From an uncultured Pirellulales bacterium (GTDB lineage Bacteria; Planctomycetota; Planctomycetia; Pirellulales; Lacipirellulaceae), in NCBI GenBank assembly GCA_947258835.1, contig CAMYJY010000110.1, positions 1-8,008 of the forward strand: a stretch of DNA of 8,008 nt, written 5' to 3'. Below the pieces are notes generated by a model, which saw only the letters and a list, made by a program, of their open reading frames with translations, was not told the origin of the DNA and made no database searches. The first letter of the stretch is position 1. The number at the start of each line of letters is the position of its first letter. A program made the translations under genes and the position numbers. Shown here one piece after another: positions 5,531 through 8,008 of this stretch.

Positions 5531-6730
5531 TTACCCGGCAAGATGGGGATCGCTCTCGATACACAGAGCAATTCCCATCCCGCCACCGATACATAAAGTT
5601 GCCAAGCCGCGGCGGAGCTGCTGACGTTTCAGCGCGTGCATCAACGTCACCAATATCCGCGTGCCGCTGGCGCCGATGGGATGCCCTAAGGCAATCGCGC
5701 CCCCGTGCACGTTGACTTTTGCCGGATCCCAGCCCAGCTCCTGGTTCACCGACAAGGCCTGGGCGGCAAAGGCCTCGTTGGCCTCAATTAAATCCAATTG
5801 ATCGATCGACCAGTTGGCTTTTTCCAGTGCGCGTTTGACGGCCTCCACGGGGCCAATGCCCATGATGGAAGGGTCCGTGCCCTGCCAGGACCAGGACTTG
5901 ACCCGCGCCAGGGGAGACCACCCGTGCTCCGCGCACGTCTCCGCACTTGCCACCAGCACCGCGGCCGCCCCGTCGTTGATGCCCGAGGCATTCCCGGCCG
6001 TGACCGTGCCGTCGCGCTGAAAAGCAGGACGTAGCTGGGCCAGTTTTTCGGCGGTGATCCCCGCCCGCGGAAATTCATCCACGTCCAACGTCAGCGGGTC
6101 TCCCTTCCGCTGGGGGATGGACACCGGCACGATTTCATCCGCAAAGACGCCCGTTTGCAAAGCCCGCTCGGCCTTCTGCTGGGAGGCGGCGGCGAAGGCA
6201 TCCTGCGCCTCGCGGGATAATTCGTATTTGCGGGCTAGATTTTCGGCCGTGATTCCCATGTGGACATCGCCGAACACATCCCACAGACCATCATGAATCA
6301 TGCTATCCACCATCGTCTGGTGGCCCATTTTGACCCCGTCGCGAATCCCCGCTACCAGGAACGCGGCTTGAGACATGCTCTCACAACCACCTGCCACCAC
6401 CAAGTCCGCATCCTGGCAGGCAATGGCTTGAGCGGCCATGGCCACGGTCCGCAGTCCGGAACCACACACCATGTTGACGGTGAGAGCTGTTTTTTCCGCG
6501 GGGATGCCCGCCCCCAGCGCTACCTGACGGGCCACGTTTTGCCCTTGCCCCGCTTGCAGCACGCACCCCATGAGCACGTCGTCGACGCGATCCACCGGGA
6601 CTTGGTGACGCTGCAACAGCTGCTGCACCACCGTGGTTCCCAGCTGGACCGCCGACTGACTGGCCAGTCCGCCGCCGAAGTTTCCGATGGCCGTTCGCGC
6701 GCCGTCGACGAGATAGATTTCTTGATTCAT
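5531..6730 (-). CDS. Acetyl-CoA C-acetyltransferase (thiolase)
   Basis: This 399-residue cytoplasmic thiolase condenses two acetyl-CoA to acetoacetyl-CoA or runs in reverse. The nucleophile Cys89 lies in NMVCGSGLRTV. NEAFA (318-322), GGAIALGHPIGASG (343-356) with His350, and the second catalytic Cys380 in CIGGGMG complete the standard set, equivalent to Cys89/His348/Cys378 of the Zoogloea enzyme. The ATG at 6730 gives the normal family N-terminus (YLVDGARTAIGNFGG), so the start is sound. The element copy 2 ends 6 nt upstream, and GTTTTCACTTTAAGTAAACC before the ATG has no good Shine-Dalgarno. The ancestral one (AGGA, now at 6866-6869 on the far side of the element) has been displaced. The gene is first in the minus-strand acyl-CoA cluster. 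An acetoacetyl-CoA (atoB/thlA/phaA-type) role is preferred over long-chain thiolase, because no fatty-acid oxidation multi-enzyme gene is nearby. Confidence 0.95.
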   Translation of the reverse strand: MNQEIYLVDGARTAIGNFGGGLASQSAVQLGTTVVQQLLQRHQVPVDRVDDVLMGCVLQAGQGQNVARQVALGAGIPAEKTALTVNMVCGSGLRTVAMAAQAIACQDADLVVAGGCESMSQAAFLVAGIRDGVKMGHQTMVDSMIHDGLWDVFGDVHMGITAENLARKYELSREAQDAFAAASQQKAERALQTGVFADEIVPVSIPQRKGDPLTLDVDEFPRAGITAEKLAQLRPAFQRDGTVTAGNASGINDGAAAVLVASAETCAEHGWSPLARVKSWSWQGTDPSIMGIGPVEAVKRALEKANWSIDQLDLIEANEAFAAQALSVNQELGWDPAKVNVHGGAIALGHPIGASGTRILVTLMHALKRQQLRRGLATLCIGGGMGIALCIESDPHLAG

Positions 6731-6736
6731 GGTTTA

Positions 6737-6854
6737 CTTAAAGTGAAAACAGGTACACCTAGTGCTGGCCAGTTTAGGCCGGAAAAGCCTACTCCATCCG
6801 CCTCTCAACCAGGTTTCTTGGTGAGCCGCCGGGAGACCTCGTTTTCAGTTTGAG
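6737..6854. mobile_element. MITE-like non-autonomous element, copy 2 (118 bp)
   Basis: The terminal inverted repeats CTTAAAGTGAAAAC (6737-6750) and GTTTTCAGTTTGAG (6841-6854) are identical to those of copy 1. The element is flanked by a perfect 8-bp target duplication, ATGGTTTA (6729-6736 and 6855-6862). The interior is only 9 nt (6831-6839) where copy 1 has 54. The hairpin at 6775-6791 keeps its pairing through a double change relative to copy 1. Orientation on the plus strand is the same as copy 1. The left duplication includes the last two bases of the thiolase start codon in plus-strand reading (CAT at 6728-6730), so the insertion removed the thiolase leader from the start codon. Confidence 0.88.
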
Positions 6855-6941
6855 ATGGTTTAGTCCTGTTCATTCCAAACGGGTACCTGCCGCCTCCCCG
6901 AGTGTTGGCTGCTTCAGAGCGACTTGCCAACAGGCGCGCAG

Positions 6942-7160
6942 ATGTTTCTGCAGGATACCTGGAAGAAAACGCCAAAACGTCGGCCCGGGGCTGTGCCACG
7001 GGCACCAGAACCTGCGACCGAGGCTACTTCCAATTCTCTCGTGGAATTTATGGAAAAACAACCGGGAAAACAGACCACGACCAGCGAACCCTGGGAGGGT
7101 ATGGGCCCGCTCTGGTTGGTCGCTGGAATCTCCGCCTGGAGCATGTGTTTTTGGCCGTGA
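6942..7160 (+). CDS. Small hypothetical protein with possible C-terminal membrane segment
   Basis: I do not recognise this 72-residue ORF. From the ATG at 6942 the N-terminal third is basic (WKKTPKRRPG). The middle is rich in E, T, P and S, and the end, GMGPLWLVAGISAWSMCFW, is hydrophobic enough for a single membrane helix, with the stop just after it. The composition looks protein-like, unlike the Arg/Ser-rich overlapping frames. Against it: no clear Shine-Dalgarno (only AGG about 8 nt upstream), and the reading frame is open in several other frames too. It diverges from the thiolase gene. It could be a tail-anchored small protein or a chance ORF. Confidence 0.4.
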   Translation: MFLQDTWKKTPKRRPGAVPRAPEPATEATSNSLVEFMEKQPGKQTTTSEPWEGMGPLWLVAGISAWSMCFWP

Positions 7161-7529
7161 CCGTAAGTACAGGACGGCCTCACGCGGTGGCAGTAAGTTG
7201 CCAGGGCGGGAGGCATAACTTGCCGGCTCCCGCCGCGGACTGGCCCCTAACCCGCCATTTGCAGCCGCCATCTGCGTGTGTCAAATTGTCGCGTTCCAGG
7301 GCGATAGAGAGGCATGCCAGCCTAAGCCGGACGGTCTCAGCCGCCCAACGGAAGCCAGGCAGTCCTCGGGGGCGGCTGCTCCGGATACCGGTTATGACGG
7401 CTAAGCAAAGACTGCCTGCTGCCGATCTCGGGGCAAGTTTCCGACGTCTCTAAGGCCGATAGCACAGATGGCTGGTGTAGCCCCATCTCCAGTTGCCAGG
7501 AAGGCAAGTTGCTGAAAGGAATCTGCAGG
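7161..7529. other. Non-coding stretch with several inverted repeats, leader of the secreted protein gene
   Basis: No convincing gene is present. A perfect 8-bp hairpin GGCGGGAG/CTCCCGCC (7205-7212 with 7227-7234) lies near the left end. Nearer the gene, CAGCCGCCC (7338-7346) pairs with GGGCGGCTG (7370-7378). Loop bases CAGGCAGTC (7356-7364) pair with GACTGCCTG (7410-7418), which together would make a pseudoknot. A short TTGCC/GGCAA hairpin (7492-7496 with 7502-7506) precedes the Shine-Dalgarno GAAAGGA (7514-7520). I see no clear promoter hexamers. Confidence 0.55.
7338..7418 (+). ncRNA. Candidate pseudoknotted RNA leader
   Basis: Two perfect 9-bp helices interlock: 7338-7346 with 7370-7378, and 7356-7364 (inside the loop of the first) with 7410-7418. 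It ends 111 nt before the start of the secreted repeat protein on the same strand. The sequence does not match any riboswitch consensus I know. It is a structural proposal from complementarity only. Confidence 0.35.
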
Positions 7530-8008
7530 ATGAAATCTCCCGACTGCTGCCTACGCGTCCTAGTATTGGTCGCGCTCACAGGATTGGCCGCTGGCGACAG
7601 CACGGCCGTTTACGCACAGTACGTATATTCCCCAGGAGTCGGGTCGACGCAGTACGTGCCGCTGCAGGAACCCTCGCGAGAGCCTCACGGCCCAGCGCTA
7701 GGCAACCCGTCGCCCAGGACGTCGTATGCCGCTCCGCAGAGATTTGCCGCGAGGGCACCAGGACCCCACGATAGGGCGCCCAGCTCGTTCGGTGGCACAG
7801 GGCCCTTTGCCAAGGCCGTCGAGTCATTCACCAGGATTCCAAGTTCGTTCGCTGGGGCCCCTGAGTCTTCTCTCAGAACTCCCAGTTCGTTCGAGAGGGT
7901 TCCCGAGTCATTCGCCGGGACCCCTCATTCGTTCGCGAGGGCCCCGGAGTCGTTCGCCAGGACCCCTAATTCGTTTGAGAGGGCCCCCGAGTCATTCGCC
8001 AGATCTCC
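7530..8008 (+). CDS. Secreted protein with seven-residue PxSFxx repeats, 3' end beyond window
   Basis: The frame is open from the ATG at 7530 to the window end (159 codons seen). GAAAGGA at 7514-7520, 9 nt upstream, supports the start. The N-terminus is a likely signal peptide: a basic residue at 9, the hydrophobic core VLVLVALTGLAAG (10-22), and a plausible signal peptidase I site after VYA (29). There is no lipobox cysteine. After a Pro/Ser/Arg-rich segment (about 35-82), phenylalanine recurs every seven residues from about 100 (F100, 107, 121, 128, 135, 142, 149, 156). The unit is roughly x-P-[ESNH]-S-F-[AE]-[RG], and acidic and basic residues alternate along it. One unit (about 110-116) is degenerate, PESSLR. 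I do not recognise the family. An extracellular or cell-surface structural role is a guess from the signal peptide and repeats. Confidence 0.75.
   Translation, partial: MKSPDCCLRVLVLVALTGLAAGDSTAVYAQYVYSPGVGSTQYVPLQEPSREPHGPALGNPSPRTSYAAPQRFAARAPGPHDRAPSSFGGTGPFAKAVESFTRIPSSFAGAPESSLRTPSSFERVPESFAGTPHSFARAPESFARTPNSFERAPESFARS

Noticed and set aside
543..6862. Composite transposon formed by the two element copies carrying the genes between them
   Set aside because: Each copy has its own different target duplication, so they inserted separately. The copies are in direct orientation and recombination between them is possible, but nothing shows joint movement.
7338..7440. Cyclic di-GMP or other known riboswitch
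   Set aside because: I looked for the GGGACGCAAAGCC-type core of the c-di-GMP-I class and the fluoride and glycine class consensus segments; none is present.
6902..7453. 183-residue plus-strand frame
   Set aside because: The peptide is rich in Arg, Ser and Ala without domain features, and it runs through the hairpin-rich leader. It looks like a GC-driven open frame.

Overview
The window reads as a piece of a bacterial chromosome of moderately high GC, most likely a planctomycete. That assignment is an inference. It rests on the HD-GYP-like protein, whose HDWGM and QVHE variants of the usual motifs and C-terminal FPIGS..LSDGS..VIRRN block I associate with planctomycetes. It also rests on the mixed ATG/GTG starts and a secreted protein with short peptide repeats. 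No rRNA, tRNA, CRISPR array or transposase gene is visible.

Layout: 1-324 is an array of short palindromic repeats (five full 46-bp units plus a partial one, then two 24-bp units). 325-548 has no convincing gene. 549-711 is a small non-coding element with terminal inverted repeats and a target duplication. A plus-strand gene for a degenerate HD-GYP protein follows (789-2177). The next four genes are all on the minus strand and form a short-chain acyl-CoA cluster. In transcription order these are thiolase (6730-5531), 3-hydroxybutyryl-CoA dehydrogenase (5297-4437), a class I acetyl/butyryl/4-hydroxybutyryl CoA-transferase (4440-3157) and enoyl-CoA hydratase (2948-2187). A second copy of the small element (6737-6854) lies 6 nt upstream of the thiolase start codon. 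Beyond it, on the plus strand, come a doubtful small membrane-anchored ORF (6942-7160), a 369-bp stretch rich in inverted repeats, and the start of a secreted protein with a seven-residue repeat that runs off the window end.

The four enzymes together join two acetyl-CoA to acetoacetyl-CoA, reduce it to 3-hydroxybutyryl-CoA, dehydrate that to crotonyl-CoA, and move CoA between acids; all four steps are reversible in principle. No acyl-CoA dehydrogenase or electron-transfer flavoprotein gene is present here, so the direction (butyrate or 3-hydroxybutyrate formation, or short-chain acid oxidation) cannot be fixed. The dehydrogenase and CoA-transferase overlap by ATGA and are probably translationally coupled. 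The other two junctions hold 208-233 bp of non-coding sequence with hairpins, which suggests differential expression inside the operon.

The most interesting features are: (1) an undescribed-looking MITE-like element family, two copies with matching terminal repeats, separate target duplications and a hairpin with a compensatory base change, one copy having split the thiolase start codon from its apparent Shine-Dalgarno; (2) a possible pseudoknotted leader upstream of the secreted repeat protein; (3) the repeat protein itself.
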